DNA of 64,000 nt from Paraeggerthella hominis (GTDB lineage Bacteria; Actinomycetota; Coriobacteriia; Coriobacteriales; Eggerthellaceae), in assembly GCF_021044775.1 (NCBI RefSeq), contig NZ_JAJNOQ010000007.1, positions 97,475-161,474 of the forward strand, given 5' to 3'. Shown in pieces: positions 42,278 to 52,207 of the stretch; the stretch's first letter is position 1; each line of letters begins with the position of its first letter. Below the pieces are notes generated by a model. It saw only the letters and a program-made list of their open reading frames with translations, was not told the origin of the DNA and did no database searches. A program made the translations under genes and the position numbers.

Positions 42278-43927
42278 ATGGCGACGCTCGGCTTAACCGA
42301 CATCATCGGCCCCATCATGGTAGGACCCTCGAGCTCCCATACGGCGGGAGCTTTGCGCATCGCGTTCATGGCGCGCCGGCTCTGCCTTGCCGAACCGAGA
42401 AGCGTCGAGTTTCGTCTGCTGGGATCGTTCGCGCACACTCTGACCGGGCACGGCACCGACAAGGCGCTCGTGGCGGGCATGCTGGGCCTGGCAACCGACG
42501 ACCTGCGCATACGCGATTCGTTCGAGCTGGCCGAACAGGCGGGACTCTCGTTTCGCTTCACGACCCTGCCCGACGCCGACGACTACGAGCACCCCAACAC
42601 CATCGACATTCTCATACAGGACGCCGCCGGCAACAAGATGAGCGTGCGCGGCGAAAGCGTGGGCGGCGGGGCGGCGGTCATCCGTCGCATCGACGGCATC
42701 GACGTGTACGTGACCGGCGAAAGCACGAGCATCGTCGTGCGCCAACGCGACGTGGCCGGCGTGCTGGCGCATATCGCACAAAGCCTGAGCGAACGCGGCG
42801 TGAACATCGCCACCACGCGCATGTATCGCGAGCGGCGCGGAGACACAGCCTACACCGTTCTCGAAACCGACCAAGACGTGGACGTTGCGGCAAAAGCGGC
42901 CATAGAAAGCAACCCGGCCATCTACGATGTGCGCATCATTCCCGGCGACGCGGGCAGCGCGGCTCCATGTGCCGGCGCCGGCGACGAAGGATGCAGCGCG
43001 CAGCAGAGCGCTGAAGCGCTCGATCGCGCACTTCAGCGATTCGCGGATCTCGACTTCGCATCGGGCTCGGATCTGCTTACCTGGTGCGAAACGAACGGCG
43101 CATCGCTTTCGGAAGCCTTTTTGGCTCGCGAGGCAGCTCTAGCAGCCAGCTTAGGGCAGGCCGATACATCAAAATGCTATCTTGACCTGGCGCTCTCCGT
43201 TATGAAGCGCGCTGCAACGCAGCCCGTTCGCGAAACGCTGCCCTCGATGGGAGGTCTCCTTGGCGGCGAAGCGCGCAAGCTGACCGATCTGCGCGCCCGC
43301 GGCGAAGCGCTCTGCGACGACCAGCTTTCCGCCGCCATGACCTACGCTATGGCCGTACTGGAAACGAACGCGTCCATGGGCCGCATCGTAGCAGCCCCCA
43401 CGGCGGGCTCGGCGGGCGTGCTGCCCGGCGTGCTGCTTGCCCTGCAGGATTCCAAGGGCTTCGCCGATGAAGACCTGGCGCGCGGCATAGCGACCGCGGC
43501 GGCCATCGGATACCTGATCACGCGCAACGCAACGGTATCGGGCGCAGAGGGAGGCTGCCAGGCGGAGATCGGGTCGGCGGCGGCAATGGCAGCCGCAGCT
43601 GCAGTGGAGCTTGCAGGAGGCACGCCCGCCCAGTGCCTGAACGCAGCGGGCAACGCGCTCACGAACATGATGGGGCTTGTGTGCGACCCGGTTGCGGGCC
43701 TGGTGGAAGTACCCTGCCAGAAGCGCAACGCATCCGGAGCCGCCACGGCGCTCGTCAGCGCGCAGATCGCGCTGGCCGGCATTGGCAACCTGGTCGATTT
43801 CGACCAAACCGTGGCCGTCATGGACAAAGTGGGGCGTTCCCTGCCCTTCGAACTGCGAGAGAGCGCCCTTGGCGGCATAGCCGCGGCGCCGGCCGCTTGC
43901 GCCTGGTGCGCACAGTGCGGAGCCTGA
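42278..43927 (+). CDS. sdaA: L-serine ammonia-lyase, iron-sulfur type, single chain
   Basis: 549 aa from ATG 42278 (GAAGGAGGA upstream). The beta domain (ATLGLTDIIGPIMVGPSSSHTAGALRIAF) and an ACT domain (about 150-220, STSIVVRQRDVAGVLAHIAQSL) are followed by the alpha catalytic domain, with NASMGRIVAAPTAGSAGVLPG and the Fe-S cysteines in EGGCQAEIG, MGLVCDPVAGLVEVPCQKRN. It deaminates L-serine to pyruvate and ammonia via a [4Fe-4S] cluster. Alpha and beta subunits, separate in many Gram-positives, are fused as in E. coli SdaA/SdaB. Confidence 0.94.
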   Translation: MATLGLTDIIGPIMVGPSSSHTAGALRIAFMARRLCLAEPRSVEFRLLGSFAHTLTGHGTDKALVAGMLGLATDDLRIRDSFELAEQAGLSFRFTTLPDADDYEHPNTIDILIQDAAGNKMSVRGESVGGGAAVIRRIDGIDVYVTGESTSIVVRQRDVAGVLAHIAQSLSERGVNIATTRMYRERRGDTAYTVLETDQDVDVAAKAAIESNPAIYDVRIIPGDAGSAAPCAGAGDEGCSAQQSAEALDRALQRFADLDFASGSDLLTWCETNGASLSEAFLAREAALAASLGQADTSKCYLDLALSVMKRAATQPVRETLPSMGGLLGGEARKLTDLRARGEALCDDQLSAAMTYAMAVLETNASMGRIVAAPTAGSAGVLPGVLLALQDSKGFADEDLARGIATAAAIGYLITRNATVSGAEGGCQAEIGSAAAMAAAAAVELAGGTPAQCLNAAGNALTNMMGLVCDPVAGLVEVPCQKRNASGAATALVSAQIALAGIGNLVDFDQTVAVMDKVGRSLPFELRESALGGIAAAPAACAWCAQCGA

Positions 43928-43962
43928 CAACGCGCCAGCGCAAAGGCGAACGGCACTAAACG

Positions 43963-43999
43963 AAGGGCGGGGCCGCTATCTCGCCGGCCCCGCCCCTTT
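43963..43999 (+). terminator. Terminator hairpin between sdaA and degV
   Basis: AAGGGCGGGGCC (43963-43974) pairs with GGCCCCGCCC(C)TT (43986-43998), one C bulged, followed by TTTA. It lies between convergent genes and probably works both ways. Confidence 0.75.
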
Positions 44000-44021
44000 A
44001 TCTCGTTCGCATCGTCGAACC

Positions 44022-44876
44022 CTAGCCCATTGCGAGGTCGGGGAACGCCTTCAGATCGATGGATTGAATGGCGATGCACGCCGGACCGCCCTGCGTGATG
44101 AACGCCGGACCCAAATCGTAGACGCCGAAACGGCAACCGGAGAACGCGGCCTTCAAGCGATCCATGGCCCAACCAGCACCTTCGGGATTGTCCGCATGGC
44201 TCACGCTGATAAAATGGCCTTCGCCGACTCCGCGCTTTTCAAGCTCGGCAACTACCGCCTCAACGCCCTTCTTGAAGCTGCGGGCAATAGCCAAGCGCTC
44301 CAAGCGGGTGCCATCATCGGTTTGGCACATGACCGGAGCCGCTTTCACCAGATGCGCGAACTTCGCAGCCAGCGGCGTCAAGCGACCCCCACGACGCAGG
44401 TACTCGAAATCCTCCGGCAAAAGAAACGAGTGGGCGCTCGCGATCATGGGGCGCAGGCGCTCGATCACGTCAGCTGCATGCTCGCACCGCTTCGCCAGCT
44501 CCACGGCGGCCAGCGCCAGCGCACGATGGGGCGCGCACAGCGTTGCCGAATTCACCACGTGCACGCGCTCGGGGTGCGGAGCCTGCTTCGCCAATCCGTG
44601 CGCCACGCCGTACGCGCCGGACAGACCGTCGGCCATGGTGATGTGCAGCACCTCTTCTTCGGTGTCGTATGCTTCGAGCGTCAAATGCGGCGGAGGACAG
44701 GAGCTTTGCGGCATCGCGCCGGCACGCACGCGCGCGAGGAAGTCCTCGGTTGTGATCTCCTCGTATTCAAGCCACGTCTCGTTGTCGATGGTCACTGCAA
44801 GCGGCAGAATCTTCATACCGCGCGCTGCACCCTGCTCGATAGAGTACATGACGGAGGAATCGGCTACGATCCTCAT
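44022..44876 (-). CDS. DegV-family fatty-acid-binding protein
   Basis: 284 aa. It starts with MRIVADSSVMYS, the DegV N-domain motif, and shows the MPQSSCPPPHLTLEAY lid region, ITMADGLSGAYGVAHGLA and YLRRGGRLTPLAAKFAHLVKAAPVM. Family members (FakB) present a bound fatty acid to FakA kinase for incorporation into phospholipid; no fakA is adjacent. It lies alone between terminators. Confidence 0.88.
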   Translation of the reverse strand: MRIVADSSVMYSIEQGAARGMKILPLAVTIDNETWLEYEEITTEDFLARVRAGAMPQSSCPPPHLTLEAYDTEEEVLHITMADGLSGAYGVAHGLAKQAPHPERVHVVNSATLCAPHRALALAAVELAKRCEHAADVIERLRPMIASAHSFLLPEDFEYLRRGGRLTPLAAKFAHLVKAAPVMCQTDDGTRLERLAIARSFKKGVEAVVAELEKRGVGEGHFISVSHADNPEGAGWAMDRLKAAFSGCRFGVYDLGPAFITQGGPACIAIQSIDLKAFPDLAMG

Positions 44877-45049
44877 GGGGGTCCCCTTCTCTCGTATATC
44901 AACCCTGCCTGCACTGAGGAATTCACTTAGCGCTACAGGAGTATTTTCATAATGACGGGCAAGGAAACCGATGGCAAGTAAAAATGTGAATTATGCACAG
45001 CTACACCGAAACTCGCACATCAGACGCATCATCTGCACGCGCTTAATGC

Positions 45050-45082
45050 GCAGCGCCCGCCGCGTTGCTCGGCGGGCGCTGC
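45050..45082 (-). terminator. Terminator-like hairpin after pcrA
   Basis: A perfect 13-bp stem GCAGCGCCCGCCG / CGGCGGGCGCTGC with a 7-nt loop, 30 bp after the helicase stop. The T run is weak. Confidence 0.65.
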
Positions 45083-45111
45083 ATGCACGGGCTTTTCCGG
45101 AAGGCCGCTCG

Positions 45112-47463
45112 CTACCCGTTCAATTTGACGATAGGCGCGTAGTCCTTCAGGAGCTTCTTCGTCTGACCCGTTTTGGCGAACTTGATGTAGAGCGTGTCGC
45201 CGTCCACCTTCGTCACCTTGCCGCGGCCGAACGTCTTGTGGTCCACGGTGTCGCCGACCGCAAACGTCATTTTGGCCGCAGACTTCTTCTCGGCACCGGG
45301 GCGCACGTACGAGGAGGCTACGCGGCTCGTGCGCGCATCCGAGCGACCCGCCGAGCCCGACGCGCTCGAGCGACCGAACACGCGACCGCCGCCCGCCTCG
45401 GTCCCCGACCCGGCGATGCCCTTGCGGCTGCCGCGCTTCTCCCAGCCCGTTCCGCTGAAGCCGGCCGAGCCCACGCCCGTGGTCTGGCGTAGCTCCATAG
45501 GGATCTCCTGGATGAAGCGCGAAACGGGGTTCGACGAGGTCTGGCCGAAGATCTGACGCGCGTAGGCGCAGGTGAGGAACAGCTTCTTGCGGGCGCGCGT
45601 GATGGCAACGTAGGCAAGGCGGCGCTCCTCCTCGATGCCGGCGGCGTCGTTCACGCTGTTCATGTGCGGGAACAGCGTTTCCTCCATGCCCGCCACGAAC
45701 ACGCAGTCGAACTCCAGGCCCTTCGACGAGTGCACCGTCATGAGCGTGACCGCCATGCCGTCTTCGGCCACGGTGTCCAAATCCGTGCGCAGGCGCACCC
45801 ACTCGATGAAGTCGGCCAACGAGTCGCCGCGCAGCACGCGCACGGGAGCCGCTTCAGCGTCCTCGCCGGCGGTGGGGGCGGCGTATTCGGCATCCTCTTC
45901 GTCGTGCGTGTCCACGAACTCGTCCACAACGCCCAAGAATTCCTTGATGTTCTCGATGCGGCCGATAGCCTCGTCGGTGCCTTCGGCCTGAAGGGCAGCG
46001 ATGAGGCCGCTCTTGTCGATGACGGCCTCGATGACCTTGCGCAGGTCGCCGCCGTACGATTGCGCCTCCTTGATAAGGCCCACGAACCCGCCGATGGCCT
46101 GGCGCGTGGCCGCGCGCAGCTCCGGATCCACGATGGCAAGCTCGGCCGCGTCTATGAACGTCATGTCCATCTCGCGCGCGAACTGCTCGATGCGCTCGAT
46201 GCTGGCCTTGCCCACGCCGCGGCGCGGCACGTTGATCACGCGCTTGGCCGCGATGTCGTCGGCCGGGTTCACGATGAGCGTGAGGTAGGCCATGACGTCG
46301 CGGATCTCCGCGCGATCGAAGAAGCGCGTGCCGCCGACGATGCGGTACGGCACGCCGGCGCGCAGCAGCATATCTTCCAGCATACGGGACTGGGCGTTGG
46401 TGCGGTAGAACACGGCCATCTGGTTGTACGTCAAGCCGCGTGCGCGCTGCTTCTCGATTTCGCCGGCCACCCAGCGGCCCTCGTCGCGTTCGTCGGACGC
46501 CATGTACACCTGGATCTTGTCGCCCTCTTCGGCATCCGTGAACAGCTTTTTCGCCTTGCGGTGCTGGTTGTTGGCGATAACGGCGTTCGCAGCCGCCAAA
46601 ACGTTACCGACGCTGCGGTAGTTCTGCTCCAACTTCACCGTGTGCGCGTTCGGGTAGTCCTGCTCGAACTCAAGGATGTTGCGGATGTCGGCGCCGCGCC
46701 AGCTGTAAATGGACTGGTCGTCGTCGCCCACCACCATGATGTTCTTGTGCTTCGCGGCCAAAAGCCCCGTGATGGCGTACTGGGCGTGGTTCGTGTCCTG
46801 ATACTCGTCCACCATGATGTAACGGAATCGATCCTGGTAGGCGTCCAGCACGTCCGCGTGGTTCTTCAGCAGCAGGAACGCGTACAGCAGCAGGTCGTCG
46901 AAGTCGAACGCGTTCGCGGCTTTGAGGCGCTCCTGCAGCTTCGTGTAGACGCGCGCCGCCACCTTCCCCACCGGGTCGCTGGCCTGCTTCTCGAACTCGG
47001 CGGGCACCACCAGCTCGTTTTTAGCCGTGGAGATGCGGTTCATGAGCGCGTTGATCGGGAAGCGCTTCGGGTCGATGTCGAGCTCGGCCATGATCTCTTT
47101 GTACAGGCGCTTCTGATCGTCCACATCGTAGATGGTGAAGTTCTTGGTGAAGCCCAGCTTTTCCGCGTCCGCGCGCAGGATGCGCACGCACATGCTGTGG
47201 AACGTGGCCACCCACATGCCGCGGCTGCGCGGGCCTACCAGGCCGGTCAGGCGTTCGCGCATCTCGGCGGCCGCCTTGTTCGTGAACGTGATGGCCAGGA
47301 TCTCCCAGGGGGCAACGCCGAGGTTCTCGATCAGGTTCGCGATGCGGTACGTCAGCACGCGCGTCTTGCCGGACCCGGCGCCGGCCAGCACCAAAAGCGG
47401 CCCGTCGGTGGTCACGACCGCTTCGCGCTGCGGTCCGTTCAGGGTTTCGATATCGATTGGCAT
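45112..47463 (-). CDS. pcrA: ATP-dependent DNA helicase PcrA/UvrD
   Basis: 783 aa, superfamily 1A 3'-5' helicase. Motif I is LAGAGSGKTRVLTYR, II VDEYQDTN, III GDDDQSIYSWRGAD, IV QNYRS, V VTLMTVHSSKGLEFDCVFVAGMEE and VI VAITRARKKLFLT. The C-terminal extension (Gly/Ser/Arg-rich linker then FAVGDTVDHKTFGRGKVTKVDGDTLYIKF) is the Tudor-like RNA-polymerase-interaction domain typical of PcrA. Roles: nucleotide excision repair, plasmid rolling-circle replication support and removal of RecA or backtracked RNAP. Confidence 0.95.
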   Translation of the reverse strand: MPIDIETLNGPQREAVVTTDGPLLVLAGAGSGKTRVLTYRIANLIENLGVAPWEILAITFTNKAAAEMRERLTGLVGPRSRGMWVATFHSMCVRILRADAEKLGFTKNFTIYDVDDQKRLYKEIMAELDIDPKRFPINALMNRISTAKNELVVPAEFEKQASDPVGKVAARVYTKLQERLKAANAFDFDDLLLYAFLLLKNHADVLDAYQDRFRYIMVDEYQDTNHAQYAITGLLAAKHKNIMVVGDDDQSIYSWRGADIRNILEFEQDYPNAHTVKLEQNYRSVGNVLAAANAVIANNQHRKAKKLFTDAEEGDKIQVYMASDERDEGRWVAGEIEKQRARGLTYNQMAVFYRTNAQSRMLEDMLLRAGVPYRIVGGTRFFDRAEIRDVMAYLTLIVNPADDIAAKRVINVPRRGVGKASIERIEQFAREMDMTFIDAAELAIVDPELRAATRQAIGGFVGLIKEAQSYGGDLRKVIEAVIDKSGLIAALQAEGTDEAIGRIENIKEFLGVVDEFVDTHDEEDAEYAAPTAGEDAEAAPVRVLRGDSLADFIEWVRLRTDLDTVAEDGMAVTLMTVHSSKGLEFDCVFVAGMEETLFPHMNSVNDAAGIEEERRLAYVAITRARKKLFLTCAYARQIFGQTSSNPVSRFIQEIPMELRQTTGVGSAGFSGTGWEKRGSRKGIAGSGTEAGGGRVFGRSSASGSAGRSDARTSRVASSYVRPGAEKKSAAKMTFAVGDTVDHKTFGRGKVTKVDGDTLYIKFAKTGQTKKLLKDYAPIVKLNG

Positions 47464-47613
47464 GTGAGCAGTCTCCTTGGCATGGAGGTGAAATGAGCCT
47501 TCGTATTCTACCCCTTTTCCCTAAGGCGCCCAAGCAAACGCGCGCAATCTGCGCAAGGAGGACGGGGCGAGCTGCCGGGGGTTGCCGAGGGTTGGCGGGA
47601 GCCGTCGAGGGTC

Positions 47614-47644
47614 GAGGCATCGAGGGTCGCGCCGTCGATGCCTC
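47614..47644 (-). terminator. Terminator-like hairpin after the Na/Pi transporter gene
   Basis: A perfect 10-bp stem GAGGCATCGA / TCGATGCCTC with an 11-nt loop, 26 bp after the stop. No T run is visible. Confidence 0.5.
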
Positions 47645-47669
47645 GGCCGCCTCGCCGCAGGCGCGCGCT

Positions 47670-49400
47670 CTAGGCGAGCGCCTCCACGAGCTCGCCGGAT
47701 CCGCCGCCGCGCGAATCCGTGCGATCGGCTCCCAGCGAGTCACCCCACATGGACAGCTCGGCCCCATGCTCTACCAGGTTGGAGCATTCGTTGCCCGCGC
47801 GCTCAAGGCACAGCAGCAGCTGGTTGTACACCGCCTTGTTCTCAGGGGCGCACTGCTGGCTGCTGACCCGGCGGAAGTGGTCCTTGCGCGCTTTGCTCTG
47901 GCGCTTGATGATCTGGCGACGACGTTCGTCGAGCACGCGCTCCGACGCCACGTCCTGATCGCTCAGGAACTGCAGGACCGCGCCGTACATCTCGGCCACC
48001 ATGGCCGCGCTCTCGCCCAGCTCTTGGCGCGCCTCGTCCGAGAATTGCTTCTTGGACGACAAGCGCTCGCTGTAAAGCGCGGACACTTCCCCGCAGCGCG
48101 CACCGATGCGCCCCACCGCGTCCACGATGAACATGAGGTCGGAAATCTCGGCCGCTTGCTTTTCACTGGTCGCGCCAGCCGACAAAAGCTCCACCGCGTA
48201 GTTCGCAAGCTCGGTTTCCGCAGCCTCCACCGTTGCGCAATCGGCCTTGAGCGCCTTGAGCGCGGCTGCATCCTTGTTCGCGATGGCCTCGGGCAACGCC
48301 GTCAGCATGTCGCGCACTTTCTCACAATACTTCTGCAGCTCTTCACCGAACATCCTGATGGCGAACACCGGCTGACCGACGATCTTGTCGTCCAGGTTCA
48401 CGAGGGCGCCCTGGTCGTGGGCACCGGCCTTGCCGGGCACCAAAAACGTGACGATCTTCACCATCACCCCGATGAACGGCAACCACAGCAGCGTGCACAC
48501 GACGTTGAACGTGGTGTGCGCGTTCGCGATTTGGCGCGCGATGACGTCCAGCTCGGGACCGGGCGTCAGGAACTGCACGAACTGCACGATCACGGGAACG
48601 AACCAGATGAACACCAGCGCGCCTGAAATATTGAACACGCTGTGCGCCACCGCCGTGCGCTTCGCGTCGCGCGATTGCCCGATCGAAGCCAACAACGCGG
48701 TAATGGTGGTGCCGATGTTGTCGCCCAGCAGGATGGGAATGGAGCCCGCAAGGCCCAACACGCTGGTCACGCCGTCGGGACCGGCCTGCGAGGCGAAGCT
48801 TTGCAGCACGGCGATGGTGGCGCTGGAGCTTTGCACCACAAGCGTCATCACCGTGCCAACCACCACGCCGAGCGCGGGGATGTCCTTCACCTGCTCGATC
48901 ATGGCCAGAAACACTTCGCTTTGCGCAAGCGGCTTCATGACGGCGCCCATGGTGTCGATGCCCACGAACAGCAAGCCGAACGCGAACACGGTCTGGCCGA
49001 TGTTCTTGATGCGCTCGTCTTTCGCGATGAACCACACGATGAAGCCCACGAACACGATGAGCCAAATGTAGTCGCTCAGCTTGAAGGCCATGAGCTGCGC
49101 GGTCATCGTGGTGCCGATGTTGGCGCCGAAGATGACGGCGATGGCTTGGCGCATGGTCATAAGGCGGGCGCTCACGAATCCGATGGCCATGACCGTGGTG
49201 GCGCTGGAGCTTTGCAGCACGGCGGTGGCTACCGCGCCGGCCAGCACGCCGAGCACGGGATTCGAGGTGAGCAGGGAAAGGATGGACTTCATTTTGGCGC
49301 CTGCGGCTTTTTGCAGGCCCTCGGACATCATGTTCATGCCGAACAGGAACACGGCCAGTCCGCCCAGCAGGCCGAACACGGTTTCCATCGGAGCGTTCAC
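47670..49400 (-). CDS. Na/Pi cotransporter-family protein with PhoU-like domain
   Basis: 576 aa beginning with GTG 49400 (AAGGGGAG upstream). Two inverted-repeat membrane halves each carry the QSSSAT signature (ATAVLQSSSATTVMAIGF and TLVVQSSSATIAV) and GANIGTT/GDNIGTT, diagnostic of the NptA/SLC34-like family. About eight to nine helices (1-345) are followed by a PhoU-like helical domain (about 365-545) with a basic and Ser/Gly-rich tail. It probably imports phosphate with sodium. The PhoU-type domain suggests regulation by phosphate status. Confidence 0.92.
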   Translation of the reverse strand: MNAPMETVFGLLGGLAVFLFGMNMMSEGLQKAAGAKMKSILSLLTSNPVLGVLAGAVATAVLQSSSATTVMAIGFVSARLMTMRQAIAVIFGANIGTTMTAQLMAFKLSDYIWLIVFVGFIVWFIAKDERIKNIGQTVFAFGLLFVGIDTMGAVMKPLAQSEVFLAMIEQVKDIPALGVVVGTVMTLVVQSSSATIAVLQSFASQAGPDGVTSVLGLAGSIPILLGDNIGTTITALLASIGQSRDAKRTAVAHSVFNISGALVFIWFVPVIVQFVQFLTPGPELDVIARQIANAHTTFNVVCTLLWLPFIGVMVKIVTFLVPGKAGAHDQGALVNLDDKIVGQPVFAIRMFGEELQKYCEKVRDMLTALPEAIANKDAAALKALKADCATVEAAETELANYAVELLSAGATSEKQAAEISDLMFIVDAVGRIGARCGEVSALYSERLSSKKQFSDEARQELGESAAMVAEMYGAVLQFLSDQDVASERVLDERRRQIIKRQSKARKDHFRRVSSQQCAPENKAVYNQLLLCLERAGNECSNLVEHGAELSMWGDSLGADRTDSRGGGSGELVEALA

Positions 49401-49640
49401 GCGGGACTCCCCTTCGCATCATCGGTTACAAGCGTCAATGCACGCGAAGCGAAAGGATACCGGGCGAACGGTAAGGCCATTGTCAAGGGAATGTAAAGTT
49501 CAGGTAAAGTTTTTACAATTGGGCGGGCGAAGGGGGCGGGTGCCATGCCGCAAGGAGCATGGCTCGGCGAGCAAGGGGCGCGCCGACGGCAGGACGGGTC
49601 GGCGGCGGGGCGGCGGGGCGGCAGAGGGCGGCTTGCTTGG

Positions 49641-49791
49641 TGCACAATTCTTGCCGCAATGTTGCGCTCGAGCGCATGGCGAGACCCGTTCGCCGGCAAC
49701 GGGCATTCGCGACCAGGCAAAACGCACGGTCATATTGAGGTCAGCTTCTCGGTTTGCCCCTCGAGCGCAACATTGGGGACAAAACTGTGCA
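49641..49791. repeat. Inverted-repeat pair, REPIN/MITE-like element, copy 4 (different arms)
   Basis: Arms of 32 bp at 49641-49672 and 49760-49791 are inverted, imperfect copies sharing CAATGTTGCGCTCGAG and ending TGCACA. The 87-bp centre includes GACCAGGCAAAAC (49711-49723), which also occurs in copy 1. It lies in the 549-bp non-coding gap 49401-49949, which otherwise shows only the hairpin at 49876-49905. Confidence 0.7.
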
Positions 49792-49875
49792 CGAAGAGGG
49801 TAACGCACCCACTCGACCCCCTGCCCATTCGCCCGAACAGCGCGGAAGCGAGCGGCCCCTTCGGCGGAAGCGAAC

Positions 49876-49905
49876 GGGCCCTTCGGCAGGAGCGTCGAAG
49901 GGCCC
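49876..49905 (-). terminator. Terminator-like hairpin after DAHP synthase gene
   Basis: A perfect 10-bp stem GGGCCCTTCG / CGAAGGGCCC, 10-nt loop, 44 bp after the stop codon. No clear T run. Confidence 0.55.
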
Positions 49906-49949
49906 GGGTCCGGCGTCAAGGCGCTTTGCCGTTTTCTGACGGCGAAGCG

Positions 49950-50750
49950 CTACACGATCTTCTTCCCGAACACGGCCGCGATCTCGCGCAGTTCGGCGAT
50001 AAGGTCCCTGAACTGGGACGGGGTCAGCTGCTGCGGGCCGTCGGACAGAGCCGCCGGCGGATTGGGGTGCACCTCTATCATGATGGAGTCGCAGCCCACG
50101 GCCACGGCGGCCTTCGCCAGCGGCGGCACCAGGTCGCGCACGCCCGCCGGATGCGAAACGTCCACGCACACCGGATACAGGCTCTGCTTGTGCACGACCG
50201 GCACGGCCGAGATGTCCAGCGTGAAGCGCGTGGCCGTCTCGAACGTGCGCAGGCCGCGCTCGCACAGCACCACGTTGTCGTTGCCTTCCATGGTGATGTA
50301 GTCGGTTGCCGACAGCCACTCGGAAATGGTGCCCGCGAAGCCGCGCTTGAACAGCACCATCTTGTGAGAGTCCTTCGTCACCTGGCCGATGTTCTTCAGC
50401 AGGCTGAAGTTCTGGAAGTTGCGCGCGCCCACCTGCAGGCCGTCCACGTAGGAGTGAACCATCTCGCAGTGCGCGGAGTCCATGACCTCGGTCAGGGTTT
50501 TCAGGCCGTACTTTTGCCCGGCATCCTGCATGATCTTGAGGGCTTCCTCGCCCAGGCCCTGAAACGAATGCGGGTTCGTGCGCGGCTTGAACGCGCCGCC
50601 GCGAATCCAGGTGAGGCCCAGATCGGCGATGCATTCAGCCACTTCTTCGAACTGTTCTTTGCTCTCGACGGAGCACGGTCCGGCAAAGATGGTGATCTCG
50701 TCGGATCGAGTGCCGTAATCCGGCAGTTTGGTTGCTATCTGTTCGCTCAT
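49950..50750 (-). CDS. aroF: 3-deoxy-7-phosphoheptulonate synthase, type I beta
   Basis: 266 aa. FAGPCSVES, RGGAFKPRTNPHSFQGLG, TEVMDS, QVGARNFQNF, KRG, HPNPPAALSDGPQQL are the metal-, PEP- and E4P-binding blocks of the AroA(beta)/KDO8PS-like subgroup. It condenses PEP and erythrose-4-P, the first step of aromatic amino acid synthesis. No regulatory domain is fused; the chorismate mutase encoded upstream (ATGA overlap) may form a complex with it and confer feedback control, as in some actinobacteria and Bacillus. Symbol given by function. Confidence 0.93.
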   Translation of the reverse strand: MSEQIATKLPDYGTRSDEITIFAGPCSVESKEQFEEVAECIADLGLTWIRGGAFKPRTNPHSFQGLGEEALKIMQDAGQKYGLKTLTEVMDSAHCEMVHSYVDGLQVGARNFQNFSLLKNIGQVTKDSHKMVLFKRGFAGTISEWLSATDYITMEGNDNVVLCERGLRTFETATRFTLDISAVPVVHKQSLYPVCVDVSHPAGVRDLVPPLAKAAVAVGCDSIMIEVHPNPPAALSDGPQQLTPSQFRDLIAELREIAAVFGKKIV

Positions 50751-51028
50751 ACCGACGGGGTCTCCTTCATCACCTTAAGAATGCTGGCATAGATCTCACG
50801 CAGGTTCTCGTTGTACAGGGGACCCTCGTTATAGCTGTTCAGTTTCGCAAAGATCTCCTCTTCGCGCCGCGGATCGTACAGGCCCAGATGAGCACCGGGC
50901 TTGAGACCGCGAATGACCAGCGAATGACCGGCGCGCTTGTTGAGCAGCGCGACGATCTGACGATCAATCTCGTCGATCTTGGCACGATGTTCTTGGATCT
51001 CCGCGAAGGAGCTGTTCTCTTCAGACAT
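50747..51028 (-). CDS. Chorismate mutase, AroQ class
   Basis: 93 aa from ATG 51028 (GAGAGGAAA upstream). All-helical chorismate mutase pattern: HRAKIDEIDRQIVALLNKRAGHSLVIRGLK, then YDPRREEEIFAKLNSYNEGPLYNENLREIYASILKVM. It converts chorismate to prephenate. The 4-bp overlap with the DAHP synthase gene implies stoichiometric production. Confidence 0.88.
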   Translation of the reverse strand: MSEENSSFAEIQEHRAKIDEIDRQIVALLNKRAGHSLVIRGLKPGAHLGLYDPRREEEIFAKLNSYNEGPLYNENLREIYASILKVMKETPSV

Positions 51029-51205
51029 CGGCTTTCCTCTCATAACTCTTATGCGGTAACGAGCATGGCCCTTGGCGCCCGGCGGGCGGCCGGCCCTCGT
51101 GTGGTTCAGTATGATAGCAAAAGCGACGGGCCAGAACGGCCCGCCGCGTCAATATTTGCTAGGAAGTTCCTGGGTGAATGGCCAGCGCGGCCGACGGACG
51201 TCGCC

Positions 51206-52141
51206 TTACGGCAGCATCCCCATGGACTCGAAGGCGAAGTAGCCCAGCACCAGCACGCCCACGACGATGCGGTACCAGCCGAACACCGTGAAGTCGTTTT
51301 TCTTGATGTAGCCCATGAGGAACTTGATGGAAACGACCGACATCACGAACGCGGACACGATGCCCACGATCAGGACCACGATTTCCACCTGCGTCATAAC
51401 CAAGCCGGCCACGAAGAACTTGAGGGCTTTCACCAAGCCCCATCCGAACATGATGGGAATGGCCAGGAAGAACGTGAACTCGGCAGCCGCGGTGCGCGAG
51501 CAGCCCGACAGCATGCCGCCGATGATGGTGGCGCCGGAGCGGCTGGTGCCCGGGATGATGGCCAGAACCTGGAAGCAGCCGATCTTGAGCGCGGTCTTCC
51601 AGTCAATGTCGTCGACGTTGGTGATCTTGAACACAGAAGCCTCGGCCTCTTCGGCGAGGTCGGTCTGCGAAGCGCGCGCATGGCGGCCGCGCGGCGCCTC
51701 CAGCGCGGCTTCGGCCTCGCGCAAGCGGCGGCGGTTGCGGCGCTCGAGCACGATGAACACGATGCCGTACAGGATGAGCATGGCGGCGACGGTCACTTTG
51801 TTGTAGAAGTGCTCGTTCACCCAGTCGTCGAACAGGATGCCGATGATGGCCGCGGGGATGCAGCCGATGGCGACCATGCCCCACAGGCGCCACGTGCTTT
51901 TCTTCTCGACCGAGGTTTTCTTCGGCGAGAAGGGGTTCAGCTTGTGGAAGTACAGGATGAGCACCGCCAGGATGGCGCCCAGCTGGATGACCACCAGAAA
52001 CAGCGCCAGGAACGCATCGGACACTTGCAGCTTCACGAATTCGTCCACCAGGATCATGTGGCCGGTAGACGAGATGGGCAGCCATTCGGTGATGCCCTCG
52101 ACAATGCCGATGAGCAGGGATTTCAATGCTTCGATGATCAT
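51206..52141 (-). CDS. uppP: Undecaprenyl-diphosphatase
   Basis: 311-aa membrane protein. It has the catalytic EGITEWLPISSTGH and PGTSRSGATI motifs of BacA/UppP and about eight helices. It dephosphorylates undecaprenyl-PP to recycle the lipid carrier and affects bacitracin susceptibility. A charged insertion of about 45 residues (RRNRRRLREAEAALEAPRGRH...) lies between the two motif regions, longer than in typical family members. Confidence 0.95.
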   Translation of the reverse strand: MIIEALKSLLIGIVEGITEWLPISSTGHMILVDEFVKLQVSDAFLALFLVVIQLGAILAVLILYFHKLNPFSPKKTSVEKKSTWRLWGMVAIGCIPAAIIGILFDDWVNEHFYNKVTVAAMLILYGIVFIVLERRNRRRLREAEAALEAPRGRHARASQTDLAEEAEASVFKITNVDDIDWKTALKIGCFQVLAIIPGTSRSGATIIGGMLSGCSRTAAAEFTFFLAIPIMFGWGLVKALKFFVAGLVMTQVEIVVLIVGIVSAFVMSVVSIKFLMGYIKKNDFTVFGWYRIVVGVLVLGYFAFESMGMLP

Positions 52142-52207
52142 GCGTGCAGTACCTCTGATTGCTTTCGGGTCGAATAGATGCGCGCGGGCGTTGGCCGCGC
52201 CTGGTTG

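Noticed and set aside
45664..47496. 610-codon antisense frame opposite pcrA
   Set aside because: Mirror of conserved helicase motifs; composition dominated by codon shadowing.
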